64,000 bases of DNA from Phylloscopus collybita (lineage: Eukaryota; Chordata; Aves; Passeriformes; Phylloscopidae): contig JAJNNQ010000011.1 in assembly GCA_027886175.1 (NCBI GenBank), positions 3,472,001-3,536,000 of the forward strand, read 5' to 3'. Positions within the stretch are counted from its first letter, which is position 1. Each line of letters begins with the position of its first letter. Positions 10,851 to 25,500 of the stretch are shown in pieces. The position numbers were made by a program, and so were the translations under genes. The notes below the pieces were generated by a model that was not told the DNA's origin, made no database searches, and saw only the letters and a list, made by a program, of their open reading frames with translations.

Positions 10851-13800
10851 CACCGCCAGAGGTTTCTGTGCCCGAAGGAGCCAGAGGAGTCCTGTAAAAG
10901 TGACTTTATTCATGAACAAAGGGAGAGGCCATGCGCCATTTGCCATGCGGTCTCTCTAATTGTTGTAGTTCGCAGCCTCCTTTTTATCCCGATTTTCCGT
11001 TCTGCATCTCCCTCTCCCTTTGCCCGCTGGCGAAAGTCCTTGGAAAGTTCAGCCTTCCCGATTCGCCTGCTGCATGTCCTCGTTAATATGCACCCCTCTT
11101 TTGTATAACATCCGATATTCCTGGCTCTGTTCAGGCTTTGTTCTTCTTCTCCGTGTTGAGGAATTCAGCAGGACCTTGGCTGAGCAGCAGTCCGTGTCAA
11201 TGAGTAACATTTTCTGGAACTGATGACTTTCTCTCATTCCTTCCTTATCTCCAAGTCCCCGACCCTCTCTCCAAGTAGAATCACTCACTGACTCTGTTTT
11301 TTCTTCCTGGGTCTTGGTTTTGGGATTATTCTCAGTGACCTCAGTTTTGAGAAAAACGAAAATTCAATCTTGGAATATTTTCCAAAAGTGTCCCTGGCCA
11401 TCAGCCAAGGAACACCCTGCACTTTAAGGCAGCCTTATCTCTGTGCTGTTCCTTTACTGAGGTACATGCATATTCATGAGTTTCATACTCTACTCAAACA
11501 TTCTTGGCTGCTTTTGATGGTTTAGAAATTTTCTTTGTTTTGGTGTTCTGCTCTGGCTTATCTACATCACCTCCTGCAGATCAGGTCAATCTCTTTTATT
11601 TCTTCTTGTGGCCTCATCCTTTTGTTTCCCACTTCCCAGAGAGCGAACAGTTCACAAACTCTTCTCTCATTCTTCTCTGCTGCTCTGGTTTGTGTGGCCC
11701 TTATCTCATCCCTTGGAGAGGTCAGTCAGCAGCTGTGGGAAACACCCTGAGTGCTTTATACAGTTCTCTGGGTTACACACAAGTATTTGACCATTTTCTA
11801 TTTTGCCCAGGCCTACAGTACAATACATTCATCCCATGATCAGTTCTAGAAGCTGTCAGGTGTCTACATCAACATCAAATACTCATCCCACTGCTGCTTC
11901 CATGAGTTACACGGTGCAGACTTCAAATGAGCAATGAGGTTAAATGAGCAAGCAGCTCAAAGGGATTCTAAACTGCACTGTGCTTACAATCAATAACCAC
12001 AGATAAAGACCAGCACACAAATGTGAAAGCCAATATTTTGGGGTCATTTTCAACAATTCCCTGTCCTTTTGTAGCCCTTTGTGGCTCAGGAGGCCTGGCT
12101 GCCACCTGCATCCCCTTGCTCAGCTGCTGACTGAGCTGCACTCAGCAAGGTGTCCTGCATGGCCCAAAGATGAGAGTTGCTGTAGCACAGAAGAGGAGGA
12201 AGAGCATTCGTTTAACCCCTGGTGTGCCAGGGAACCCCAACACCGTGTCCCATTCCCATCCTTTCCACGTTTGGGCCGGAACATGAGCTGCTTTCTTATT
12301 TCCTTTGTTCTCTGTTTCACCACTTTCCCATTGTCATCTCTTTGCCAACAGCTTCTTGAGTCATTTAATTTTCTACACTGTGCTCCTCCTCCTGCTAATG
12401 GATAATCTGATCCCATCCCACGGTGAAATGTTGTGTTCTTGGTTTGAGTGGGTTGGTGGGCCAGACTGAGGAGCTGGATCTGTCTGCTTGGTTCTTATTT
12501 GGAGGACATCCTGTAATGTAATTATTGCTTGCAGTGTCCTTGTGGCCTGCAGCTGGAAGCCTGATTCCTTGCCAGGGGCTGTTTGGGTGGGCTCTCCCCT
12601 GCCCAGGAGGGCAATGCCTCTGCCAGGTCCTTGTGGCCGAGCCGGTGCCCTGGGTGCTGGGGCCCCCTTGGGCCCTGGGCTTGATCCCTCAGGGGCTGTA
12701 GAAACTCTGCCATGGCCTTTGCCTTCCCCTTGGCCTTTTCCTCCTCCCTTCTTGCCTTCTTCCCCTGCTGTGCCTTTGTGACCAAGTGCTGCAGGGGCTT
12801 CTTGTGCCCCTCCTGCAGCCCCCCTGAGTGCCTGTGGGTGCTCATCCTCTGACAGCTGCTGAGCTTTCTGCAAAACCATTCATTTCTGCAGGGGCCCAGA
12901 TAATCTCAATCCCTCCACGTAGAATCCACATTTCCCATCTTCTTCCTCTTTTCCATCATCCTTGTTCTTACCACATCGATTCCTGCTGCTGCTTCTTGCC
13001 TTCACCATATTCCTGCACACTGCCCTTCACCCTTTCCCTTCCCAGCACACCAACACCATCCATCCCCTGTTGTCCAAATCCCTTCTTGACTTTCCTAATT
13101 GCCCCCCTGGGTGTCCATGTCCTTAATTACCTCTGGGAGAATGTGCAAACTGCCTCAACATCCTCCCTAGGGACCCTTCAGAGATATTTTGGGATCATCA
13201 TCCCTTTTGCTGGGACCCCTTCCTGGCTTTCCCTTTTCCACCCTGCATGGGTGCCCTGCCATGGTTACTCCCTGAAGATCCCAGTGTCCTCCCTGATGAG
13301 ATTTTCAGTGCTCTCTCCCTGCTGACTCTTCCCAGCTCCCCTGATCTGTCACTCGTCTGTCTCCTGGACACTCTTGGGTCCCCAATCAATCCCCGGTGCC
13401 GCCGCCACCCAAGGGAGCCGATCACCCAAACTGGGTGAGGCACCTTCAGCTCCACTCACTGCCCACCACCCCGGGGGGTGGAAGGAATTCCAGAGGAGCC
13501 CCAAGGTGTGTGGAAAAATTCCCATCACCAGAGGTTTGTGTCCACAGAGAAGGCAGAGGAGTCCTGTACAAGTCATTTCATTCATAAAACATGGGAGAGG
13601 CCATGGGACATTTCCCATTGGGTCTCTCCAGTTGTTGGAGGACGCAGCCTCCTTTTCATCCTATTTTTCCTGGCTGCATCTCCCTCTCCCTTTCCCCATT
13701 GGCTGAAGTGCTTGAGATGTACAGACTTCCCAATGCACCTGCCACATACCCCCCTTAATATGCACCCCACTTCTGTCTGGGTAGGGATATTCACAGCTCT

Positions 13801-13950
13801 GTTCAGTCTTTGTTCTTCTTCCCCAAGTTCATGAATTGAGCAGGACCTTGGCTGAGCAGCAGTCTGTGTGGTCAGTGAATAACATTTTCTGGAACTGAGG
13901 GCTTCCTCTGTCCCTTCCTTATGTCCAAGACCCTGGCCCTATCTCCAAGC
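10850..13950. repeat. Divergent promoter block, copy I (complete)
   Basis: Sequence between the Z2 CpG island and Z3, matching copy II at 22,560-25,760 in opposite orientation. It carries related sub-blocks at each end (about 10,850-11,240 and 13,480-13,930) with ATATGCACCCC, a TTCAT(G/T)AA(T/C)... motif and a CCTCTCCC...GGCTGC segment in common. The middle holds three frames that are open in every copy: K (12,522-12,845, minus), M (12,079-12,405, plus) and L (11,504-11,839, plus). The end sub-blocks may be old LTRs. Confidence 0.6.
12522..12845 (-). other. Recurrent open frame K, copy 1 (107 codons)
   Basis: Starts MSTHRHSGGLQEG, continues through a Lys/Glu-rich stretch (KKARREEEKAKGKAKAMAE) and ends GHCKQ-stop. 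The frame is open in four copies of the block (also 23,685-24,011, 37,405-37,728, and a modified one at 40,431-39,889). Copy 2 differs by an in-frame three-base insertion. A second frame over the same bases is also open in all copies, so openness may come from composition and recent duplication. No known domain is recognised. Confidence 0.25.
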
Positions 13951-14157
13951 AGATTTGCAGCATCTGTTTGTAAAGACACTTTCCTCTTCCTTTCATGTCC
14001 CCTTTTGCAGGACATCCTTTTGATTTAAAAGAGGTTTTTGCTGAGTCTTGATGTTTGGGGAGTTTTTGATCTGTGTCTTGATGTTTGGAGCACTTTTAGC
14101 TTGAATTTTGGTGTTTTGGAGATTCTTACAGACCCAAGGTGCCCAATGATTTCCTGA

Positions 14158-15159
<1,002 letters not shown>

Positions 15160-15719
15160 GGGAAGCCCTTAGAGAGCAAGAAGAGCTTCGTGCGCTGCTC
15201 CAGCTCCATCCCCCGTGGGAGGATCGGCATTGGATGATCCCCAGTGACCCCGTTGGGTAGAGCCCTGGTGATCCCTTGTTGGGAAGACACCTGGCTGTGG
15301 GAGCTGCACATTTTCCTGGCTCCCTGTGGGCACCTGGATGAACACAGGGGCAGGAACATCCATCAGGACACAGACAGACACAGGGAATTCCCTGGGGAGA
15401 GTGGATTTGTTGGCTTTCAAATTCAGAAAATCTTTTGTGTTCAATGCTGTCTTCTGGTGGCCTCAAGGAATACTGGATGGTCTTGGAGGTCTTTTCCAAC
15501 CTGTGGGATTCCACAATTTTGATTTCCTATTGCTCAAGGGCATCTTCCACAGCCAAATGGTGATGAACTGGGGCAAGGATCAAGGTTTTGGAGACAGTGG
15601 GGTGGAAACCCCTCTGAAAAAGGTTCTTCCCTTCCACCCAAGCACATGGATTCTCAGCTGGCATGGACACAGAAATCCTTTTCTTTTGGCCTTGATTTGC
15701 TTTTCATTTCTCTTCATCC
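15160..15719. other. 3' flank of Z3, shared with the other type B genes
   Basis: Begins with a decayed finger-like trailer (GAAGAGCTTCGTGCGCTGCTCC, then CCCCGTGGGAGGATCGGCATTGGATGATCC) found after every zinc-finger gene here. It continues with a CACCTGGATGAACAC...GACACAGACAGACAC segment also seen near 21,300, 35,330, 42,620 and 51,830. This is probably 3' UTR. No separate gene is visible. Confidence 0.5.
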
Positions 15720-16250
15720 CTTAAAAAAAATCTGACACTGGGGTAAAAATGAGGAAATTGAACTAAGACCTGGGTGAGGGCATGGGGGGACATAGACATG
15801 GAGAGTGACATGGGGGCACATGGACATGGAGGGGAATGTGGCCATTCCTGGTGACACAGGGGGACACGGGCTCAGATGGAGATGTTGGGGACAATGACAG
15901 GGATGGAAACCTGGTGGGGAGACAGCCATGGGTGAGGCCATGGTGGGACATGGCCAGTGCCATGTGGGGACATGGCCATGGCCGGTGCCATGGGGGGAAC
16001 TTGCAGGGGCTGTGGGGGATGCTGGGTCTGAGGGAGTTGAGGGTTCCTGGGAGGGACTTGGGGCTTGCTGAGGGCTTTGGGGACCCCAGGCCGAGCGGCT
16101 CTGGCTGCGCTGGGAGACCCTGGCGGAGGTTCTGGGGCAGCTGCTCAAGGAGCCCCTGACCTGGAGCCCCAGCTGGGCATTGGGCTCCTGGAAGGGAATG
16201 AAGGTCCTTGTCCCCAGGAGGGAAATCCCAGCAGCCCCAGGGTGTTGGGT
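15720..16250 (-). repeat. 3'-flank element of Z3, inverted paralogue of 7,540-7,810
   Basis: On the minus strand it repeats the AGCTGCCCCAGAACCTCCGCCAGGG...CAAGTCCC segment of the Z2 flank. Between the two flanks lie Z2, promoter block I and Z3. No gene is supported. Confidence 0.4.
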
Positions 16251-16520
16251 GCAGCTGAGAGGCCACAAGAGGGAGGGGAAAGCCAGACAGAGTTGTCCCT
16301 GTCCAAAACTGCCCCCCCAAAATCCCCCAAACTCATGGATTCTTTGCAGGAAAAAGCTGCCAGGAGGTGCCTCAATTAAGGGAAAGGAGGGATGGGATGC
16401 CCAGTCTTAACAGGAGGGGCCTGGAGCCCCCAAGCCCAAGCTTGGGTGTCTTGGGTTATGGAACCAAAAATGTGTATTCTGTTTCATCTCTTGAAAGCCG
16501 TTGGGAAGATGTTTATCTGT

Positions 16521-17155
16521 TGTTGTGGTGGATTTTTATTGTGTTTCCAATTTCAGCTCAGTTTTAATGGTCAGTTTTATACACCACCCATATTTTGTAT
16601 TGTTACAGTATATTTTATCCCTAATGGATTGTTCCTTTCCCCCTGTATTGTTGGTTTTGCCCTGGCTATCTTCCCTAGACCTGCCCTTCCCTCCTCCTAC
16701 AGAATTGTCAATCCTTCCCTCACCCTGCCCCTTCTTCCAGACCCTTCCCTGTCAATCCCCCAACCTTCGACGCCCCAGTGGTTGGTTTAAACTGTTCCCT
16801 CCCCTTGTGTTCTTTCATTGCTCTGTGCATTGTACTCCCCGCCTTATGTTCCTCCCCCATGTCACCCTCATTGGTTGGAAATTGTATCCTCTCCCCAGAC
16901 CTCCCCCACTTATCAGCCCCTGCAAGCCCAGGTTCTGTGCCTTTTTCTGTCCCTGACCCTCTGGGCAATAAACACCTTTGGAAATCCCACAGAAGGCCTC
17001 TCCCTGTCCCTTGTCCCTGCCCTGGACGCGTGCCACCTGTGCTATAGAGCAGCTGTGCCCTGCAGCTGCACCCCGGATTGCCTGGCTTTCTGGGGGCAGC
17101 CCACTCCTGGCGCCGGTGCCGGGAGCTGTCTGGGCTGAAGAACACCGGCATCGTG
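16521..17155 (+). mobile_element. LTR-like element, family 1
   Basis: Starts TGTTGTGGTG, as do the copies at 27,969 and 46,946. It contains a CACTTATCAGCCCC site (CTTATAAGCCCC, TATA-like, in the other copies) and GGGCAATAAACACC at about 16,963, a good polyadenylation signal. The three copies share sequence to about GGCATCGTGTC. A GGCGCCGGTGCCGGGA stretch near 17,108 may mark a primer-binding region. No coding capacity. Confidence 0.55.
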
Positions 17156-17279
17156 TCCTGTCCCCATTTCTTTGCCTGAGAGCCCCTGAATTTTCTGAGT
17201 TATAATAATTTGGAGGGCTGGAATTTGCATTCTCCACTCCAAGGGAGTCTCTGGCTTTCCCTGGCACACACCTGTCTTT

Positions 17280-17935
17280 CAAACTAACACCTTTCTCTGA
17301 GTTAGTTACAATGTAAAAGTCAGTTATAATAGAAAAGTTAGCTATAATAGTTATACTATAAAAGCATTTCTGCATTGAGCATTGTGTATTTTAATATGTT
17401 GCTAAGGCCTATGATATAAAATCAATTTATTACGCTGCCATTTCTGTTGGCTATGCAGTGTACACGCAAACTGATAGATTGGGTTATACCAGAAAGCAGC
17501 TGGAAGGAACTATAAATTGCACTGTATCAAAATAATTGTGATCAATGACAACGTGCAAAAGCTGACATGTGAATGCAGAAGGCAATATTGTATTGTCATT
17601 AATATTCTTTACATTGTCATTTATAACCGCCTCTGCTTCAGGCACCAAGGGGGCTCATTCACCCCCTGCCCCTGCATCCCTGAGAGTCCTCAAGTGCCCC
17701 TGAGTGTCCCTGAACATCCCTGAGTGTCCCCGAGTGTCCCTGCATGTTCCCTGAGTGTCCCCAGTGAGGTCACCCCAGGAATTCCCATCAGGATTTGGGA
17801 CAGTTTCAATGAAAATCTCCAGAACATTCCCCAATTTTTGTCTCAAACACCGTGCAGGGAGAGGGGAGGGGACAAGTGACACCAGCCATGTTCCTGATGA
17901 TGCCATCACCCCAATGATGTCCCCAAGCTGTTAAG
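17280..17935 (-). pseudogene. Ghost of a U-family gene: only its 3' flank remains
   Basis: The segment 17,770-17,935 matches the sequence just beyond the stop of U1 (30,165-30,345), and 17,285-17,470 matches 32,430-32,570 beyond U2. The coding exon itself is absent: homology stops at 17,935, where another element begins. A deleted or unfinished third copy of the U family is the simplest reading. Confidence 0.5.
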
Positions 17936-19009
17936 AATGGGGCCAGCAGACCAGCTCCTTTGAAAAGGCCTTTATTGAAAAACAGCGCTGGGTGGGGGCC
18001 CGAGGGGTTGCGCACACGGCCACTGCTCCCGCTGGACGGCGCCGAGGAGGACACGGCAGAGCTGGGGCTCCCGTCCCCACCAGAGTCCCTGGGAAGTCAC
18101 TTGTAGGGTCGTGGTCCGGGGCTGTCACACTGGCCCGGTACTGTCCGGTCATGGCGAGGAGTCGGAGGTCTTTAGTTGGTAGCCGGATGTTCACCACTGT
18201 TCTCCTCAGCTGAAGAAGTCACTTTCAGTCTTTGGTGTTGTAATGGCTCGTTGCCTTTGGGGTCTTTACCCTGAAATATTGTCCCATCGTTCCCTGGTGT
18301 CTCCTCATTTGCATGTGCGCCATCTTGGGGAGCAGTGGCAGTGGTTCCCGACGGGAAATGGATTCCGGTGTACAATGGAAGGGGATCAATGGAGTGAAAT
18401 CATCAATAACAGGTAAGTAATTAACGTCCTTTAACATGAACAGGTGTTGTGGTGTGCCTTTAAGGTTTTCAAGGTGGGCTCCCTTTTGGAGATTCTTCCC
18501 CTCCCCCGGGGTAGGTTTTTCCCAGCCAGCCCTGAGGGAATGATTATAAGACACCGGGTTTACCAAGCAACCTGAGATTCTGCAGGGGCTGCCCATCGAA
18601 GGAATTGGCCCCGGCAGAGAGGGCCCACCCCTCCTCACAGGTGATTTGACCTTTAGGCTGCCCTTTAGCCCTCGGGTCACGCCCTGTCCCTCTCTGGTAG
18701 GTAGGCTGTGTGCCCTCCCCCTTCCCCCTCTCCCAGGTGAAAACCCAGCACAGGCACATGGTCGGGGTTCTGCTCAGGGCAGTCACACGGTTCAGAAGTG
18801 CTGCTGTAACTGGAATAAAATCTCTGGACAAGACTCCTGAGGCAGATCCGTTTCCTTTCTCCACTGATTCATCCAACCTCTCCGAAGGAGCCATGCAGGA
18901 TTCATCTTGCTACATTTACCCCGGGTCCTACGCTGCCTGAAACAAGCCTGGACTTGTCCGAGGGGTCTGTGCCTGTGTTAGCAGTGCAGGGAGAGGATCC
19001 TTTTGGGAC
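17936..19009 (-). other. Unknown duplicated element E
   Basis: Repeated at about 48,365-49,438. On the minus strand it ends with CAATAAAGGCC, a plausible polyadenylation signal, and contains several frames of 85-150 codons, none with a motif I recognise. It directly precedes an LTR start, so it may be the 3' internal part of a retroelement. Confidence 0.35.
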
Positions 19010-20067
19010 TGTTATAAATGCACATTTTGGAGTTGGCTTTTTGCAAATATTGAAATGAATGTTATACATATAGTGTAAGAAGGTTGTACTGTATTTCCTT
19101 TTATTTGTGGAATTTAAAAATGTAACAAAGGTATATTTTCAGATTGTAACAAAGTAGAGATGGGGGTTGTTTTTGTTTTTTTACTCCCCAACTAGAGAGA
19201 AGACAGAAGGGACGTTTGGAATTCCTGAACTAAAGATTTTTGACAAGGAACAATTAAGCCTTTGAATCTTCGGAACACAGATTTACAACATACATCTAGA
19301 CTGCATGGTATCCCACATGTAAACTGTATGCTTAGGGGGGTCTTGAAACCAAAATGAATATTTGAATCATGCATTAGCTTATTTAAATATGTAACACCAA
19401 GACTTTTAAATATCAAGAAATTTAGAATGGGCGGTGTGTTGCTTTGCACCCTCAGCTGAGAAGCTATCTTCTTTTGTCTCCTTATTGTCTATTTTTATTC
19501 TATTTTATTTTCTTTTTATTAAACTTATAAATTAATATACAAGGTGAAACGCCGTTTTTCACACTGCTGAGACATCTTGCTGGCCCAGCTTGCTCCTGCC
19601 GAGAGTCCTGCAGGGGCACTGGGATGGGCAGCCCCAGGGCTCTGGGAAGCAAAGCCTCTCCTCCATCCCTTCCCGTCCCGGACAAAGCCGCCATCACCGC
19701 GCGCTCCCCGAGCCCGCGCCACAGCGCCCCCTGCAGCCGCGGGGGGATCATCGCACCTGCCCTGCCCACCGGGAGCCACCAGCGCCCCTGCCGGCTGTGC
19801 CCGGAACTGCACCCCAGGGGAAAGTGCCGCGCTCAGGGAAGCTGTTCCTGGGCTCCTGGTTCTGTTTGTTATCAGTGCTGTGGGTGGTGGGGTTTGTTTG
19901 CCTGGTTATACACACCAGGAAAGAACTGGGATTCCTGACCCCATAGCTGTGCCTGAGAGCCCCTGAATTTTCAAAATTATAATAATTCACAGGAAGGGGG
20001 TTTGAATTCTCCTCTCCATGGGAGGCTCCTCCTTCCTCAGCAGACACCTCTCGTTCAAACCTAGACA
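19010..20067 (+). mobile_element. Long LTR, family 2
   Basis: Begins TGTTATAAATGCACATT and ends ...TTCAAACCTAGACA, so it has TG...CA ends. The middle (19,600-19,850) is CpG-rich. The 3' part holds TGCCTGAGAGCCCCTGAATTTTC, a word shared with LTR ends at 17,170, 44,140 and 57,100. A second copy lies at 49,439-50,501. The satellite starts directly at its 3' end. Confidence 0.5.
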
Positions 20068-20476
20068 CCATGAGATGATCATGACCATGTGATGACTGTG
20101 ACTGTGACCCTGCCCATGAGATGATCATGACCATGAGAGGGCTGTGACCATCAGATGACCATGACACAGCTCTGAGGTGATTGAGATCATGAGCTGACCA
20201 TGAGATGAACATGACACAACCATGGCCATGAGGTCATCATGGCCATGAGAAGACCGTGACCATCAGATGACCATGACACAGCCAGGAGCATGAGATCGTG
20301 CCCATGAGAGGACCATGAGTATGAGGTGATTGTGATCAGTAGACGACCATGAACATGAGATGATGGTGCTCAGGTAATGACCGTTACATGACTACAACTG
20401 TGACCATGCACATGACTGTGGCAATGTGTTGACCACAATATGACCATGACCATTTGATGACCATGAGATGAGCAAG
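20068..20476 (+). repeat. CATGAGATGACCATGA satellite
   Basis: Degenerate tandem array of ATGACCATGA, ATGAGATGATC and GTGACC words. It sits between the end of one LTR and the start of a reversed LTR. The copy at 50,502-50,986 is longer by several units. Confidence 0.8.
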
Positions 20477-21000
20477 AGATGTGTAGTGGTTTAGGGGAAA
20501 TTTTGGAGGAAACCTTCTAAAGGGCCCTCCCTCCCCTCCCCCAACCGGTTCAGGAATGACCTCCTCAGAGAGAAGTGGAAAGAAACCTGTTTAATTAAAC
20601 TGGCAAAGCACTCCCCAGCACAATAAATTGAACAATACCAGAAGACAAGAACTTTGTGCCACTCTGGAGAGATGACAAATTAGAAAAGAAGTCCCTCCTG
20701 TAGGCTGTTGCTCTGTTGTCAGTCCCTCTGGTGCTGGGAAAAGTTGCTGTGCAGGGTGGATCTTGGTGGGTCCCAGGTGCAACCTCCCCGCAGAGCCCCC
20801 TGGGTCCTCAGTCTGGGGAGGTTTGAACAGTTCCCAAAGAAGGGGAAAAAAAGGGGAAAAAAAAGAAAAAAAGAGCAAAAAGAAAACTGAAGCTTCTCTG
20901 CCTTAGCCAGATTCACTTACTTCCTAAAAAGAAGAGAAAAAGAGAGAGGGAAAAAAAAACCTTCTCTGTCTCCTGTCTGTGTGTTGTTGACTCCCACTCT
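20477..21000 (-). mobile_element. LTR-like element, family 3, minus orientation
   Basis: The plus strand begins TGTAGTGGTTTAGGGG; read in reverse the element ends CCCTAAACCACTACA, a usual LTR terminus. A related plus-strand end, GCCCTAAACCAAGACA, lies at 43,104-43,119. A-rich runs occur near 20,840-20,960. The opposite boundary near 21,000 is approximate. Confidence 0.4.
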
Positions 21001-21545
21001 CAAGGCCAGTCTGGAGGCAGAAGGTTTCTGAAAACAAACTCTGTGCTTCTCACCAGATTTTTACTCTCAGACATCATATTAAAGGCACACAGTGTAATAT
21101 CCAGAATAAACAAACAGACAATTGGGGATATAAACAACGTAACATCACACTGGGACACACTTGGAAAATAGGAAATCAAAACTGTGGAATCCCTGAGGTT
21201 GGAAAGGACCTCCAAGACAATCCAGTATTCCTTGAGGCCCCAGAAGAGAGGACTGAACACTAAATATTTTCTGGGGTTGAAAGTCAACAAATCCGCTCTG
21301 CCCAAGGAATTCCCAGTGTCTGTCTGTGTCCCGATGGATGTTCCTGCCCCTGAGTTCATCCAGGTGCCCACGGGGAGACAGAAAGATGTGGAGCCCCCCA
21401 GCCAGGTGTCTTCCCAACAGGGATCACCAGGCCTCTGCACAACAGGGGTCACTGGGGATCATCCAACGCCGATCCTCCCACGGGGGATGGAGCTGGAGCA
21501 GCGCACGAAGCTCTTCCCGCTCTCAGGGCACTCCGAGGGCTTCCC

Positions 21546-22373
<828 letters not shown>

Positions 22374-22559
22374 TCATCCCAGGAAATCATTGGGCACCTT
22401 GTGTCTGTAAGAATCTCCAAAACACCAAGATTCAAGCCAAAAGTCCACCAAACATCAAGACAGAGAACAGAAACACCCCAAACATCAAGACTGAGCCAAA
22501 ACCTCTTCTAAATCAAAAGGACTTCCTGTAAAAGGGGACATGAAAGGAAGAAGAGGAAA

Positions 22560-25500
22560 GTGTCTTTACAAACAGATGCTGGGAATCTGCTTGGGGATGG
22601 GGCCAGGGACTTGGACATAAGGAAGGGACAGAGGAAGCCCTCAGTTCCAGAAAATGTTATTCACTGACTACACAGACTGCTGCTCAGCCAAGGTCCTGCT
22701 AAATTCATGAACTTGGAGAAGAAGAACAAAGACTGAACAGAGCTGTGAATATCCCTACCCAGACAGAAGTGGGGTGCATATTAAGGGGGGTATGTGGTAG
22801 GTGCATTGGGAAGTCTGTACCTCTCAAGTCCTTCAGCCAATGGGGAAAGGGAGAGGGAGATGCAGCCAGGAAAATTAGGATGAAAAGGAGGCTGCGTCCT
22901 CCAACAACTGGAGAGACCCCATGGGAAATGTCCCATGGCCTCTCCTTCTTTTAATGAATGAAATGACTTGTACAGGACTCCTCTGCCTTCTCTGTGGACA
23001 CAAACCTCAGGTGATGTGAACTTTGCCACACACCTTGGGGCTCCTCTGGGATTCTTCAACCATCTGGGGTGGCGGGCAGTGAGTAGAGCTGAAGGTGCCT
23101 CACCCAGTTTGGGTGATCGGCTCCCTTGGGTGGCGGCGGCACTGGGGATTGATTGGGGACCTGAGAGTTTCCAGGAGACAAAGCAGTGACAGATCAGGGG
23201 GGTCTGGGAAGAGTCAGCAGGGAGAGAGCACTGAAAATCACATCAGGGAGGACACTGGGATCTTCACGGAGTAAACATGGCAGGGCACCCATGCAGGGTG
23301 GAAAAGGGAAAGCCAGGAGAGGGTCCCAGAAAAAGGGATGATGATCCCAAAATATCTTACCCATGGCTGTCCCCCCACCATGTTTCCATTCCTGTTATTG
23401 TCCTCCACAGCAATATCTGTGCTTGTGTCCCCCTGTGTCCCCAGGAATGGCCACGTCCCCCTCCATGTCCATGTGTCCCCATGTCACTCTCTATGTCAGT
23501 ATCCAAGCAAGTGTCCCTTAGGACAATGTTGAGGCAGTTTGCACATTCTCCCAGAGGTAATTAAGGACATGGACACCCAGGGGGGGCAATTAGGGAAGTC
23601 AAGAAGGGATTTAGACAACAGGGGATGGATGGTGTTGGTGTGCTGGGAAGGGAAAGGGTGAAGGGGCTCAGCAGCTGTCAGAGGATGAGCACCCACAGGC
23701 ACTCAGGGGGGCTGCAGGAGGGGCAGAAGAAGCCCCTGCAGCACTTGGTCACAAAGGCACAGCAGGGGAAGAAGGCAGGAAGGGAGGAGGAAAAGGCCAA
23801 GGGGAAGAAGGCAAAGGCCATGGCAGAGTTTCTACAGCCCCTGAGGGATCAAGCCCAGGGCCCAAGGGGGCCCCAGCACCCAGGGCACCGGCTCGGCCAC
23901 AAGGACCTGGCAGAGGCATTGCCCTCCTGGGCAGGGGAGAGCCCACCCAAACAGCCCCTGGCAAGGAATCAGGCTGCCAGCTGCAGGCCACAAGGACACT
24001 GCAAGCAATAATTACATTACAGGATGTCCTCCAAATAAGAACCAAGCAGACGGATCCAGCTCCTGAGTGTGGCCCACCAACCCACTCAAACCAAGAACAC
24101 AACATTTCCCCGTGGGATGCGATCAGATTATCCATGAGCAGAAGGAGGAGCACAATGTGGAAAATTAAATGACTCAAGATGCTGCTGGCAAAGAGATGAC
24201 AACGGGAAAGTGGTGAAACAGAGAACAAAGGAAATAAGAAAGCAGCTCATGTTCCGGCCCAAACGTGGAAAGGATGGGAATGGGACACAGTTTCGGGGTT
24301 CCCTGGCACACCAGGGGTTAAACGAATGCTCTTCCTCCTCTTCTGTGCTACAGCAACTCTCATCTTTGGGCCATGCAGGACACCTTGCTGAGTGCAGCTC
24401 AGTCAGCAGCTGAGCAAGGGGATGCAGGTGGCAGCCAGGCCTCCTGAGCCACAAAGGGCTACAAAAGGACAGGGAATTGTGGAAAATGACCCCAGAATAT
24501 TGGCTTTCACATTTGTGTGCTGGTCTTTATCTGTGGTTATTGATTGTAAGCACAGTGCAGTTTAGAATCCCTTTGAGCTGCTTGCTCATTTAACCTCATT
24601 CCTCATTTGGAGTCTGCACCGTGTAACTCATGGAAGCAGCACTGTGATGAGTATTTGATGTTGATGTAGACACCTGACAGCTTCTAGAACTGATCATGGG
24701 ATGAATGTATTGTACTGTAGGCCTTGGAAAAATAGAAAATGGTCAAATACTTGTGTGTAACCCAGAGAACTGTATAAAGCACTCAGGTTGTTTGCCACAG
24801 CTGCTGACTGACCTCTCCAAGGGATGAGATAAGGGCCACACAAACCAGAGCAGCAGAGAAGAATGAGAGAAGAGTTTGTGAACTGTTCCCTCTCTGGGAA
24901 GTGTGAAACAACAGGATGAGGCCACAAGAAGAAATAAAAGAGATTGACCTGACCTGCAGGATGTGATGTAGATAAGCCAGAGCAGACAACAAAATAAAGA
25001 AAAGTTTCTAAACCATCAAAAGCTGCAAGAATGTTTGAACAGTGCAATAAACTCATGAATATGTATGTGCCTCAGTAAAGGAACAGCACAGAGATGAGGC
25101 TGCATTAATGTACAGGGTGTTCCTTGGCTGATGGCCAGGAACACACCAGCACTGGACATTGTCCCAGTTTTTTCCTTATTGGACTTTTGGAAAATATTCT
25201 AAGACTGAGTTTTCGTTTTTCCAGAATTGAGCTCACTGAGAATAATCCCAAAACCAAAGAGGACCCAGGAAGCAAAAACAGAGTCAGTGAGTGAATCTGT
25301 TTGGAGAGAGAGCTGGGGACTTGGAGATAAAGAAGGAATGCGAGAAACTCACCAGTTTCAGAAAATGTTAGTCATTGACATGGACTGCTGCTCAGCCAAG
25401 GTCCTGCTGAATTCCTGAACACGGAGAAGAAGAACAAAGCCTGAACAGAGCCAGGAATATCGGATGTTATACAAAAGGGGGGTGCATATTAACGAGGACA

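Noticed and set aside
16501..17375. Frames of 140-190 codons inside the family 1 LTR on both strands
   Set aside because: They recur in every LTR copy, span the polyadenylation signal and show no retroviral motif.
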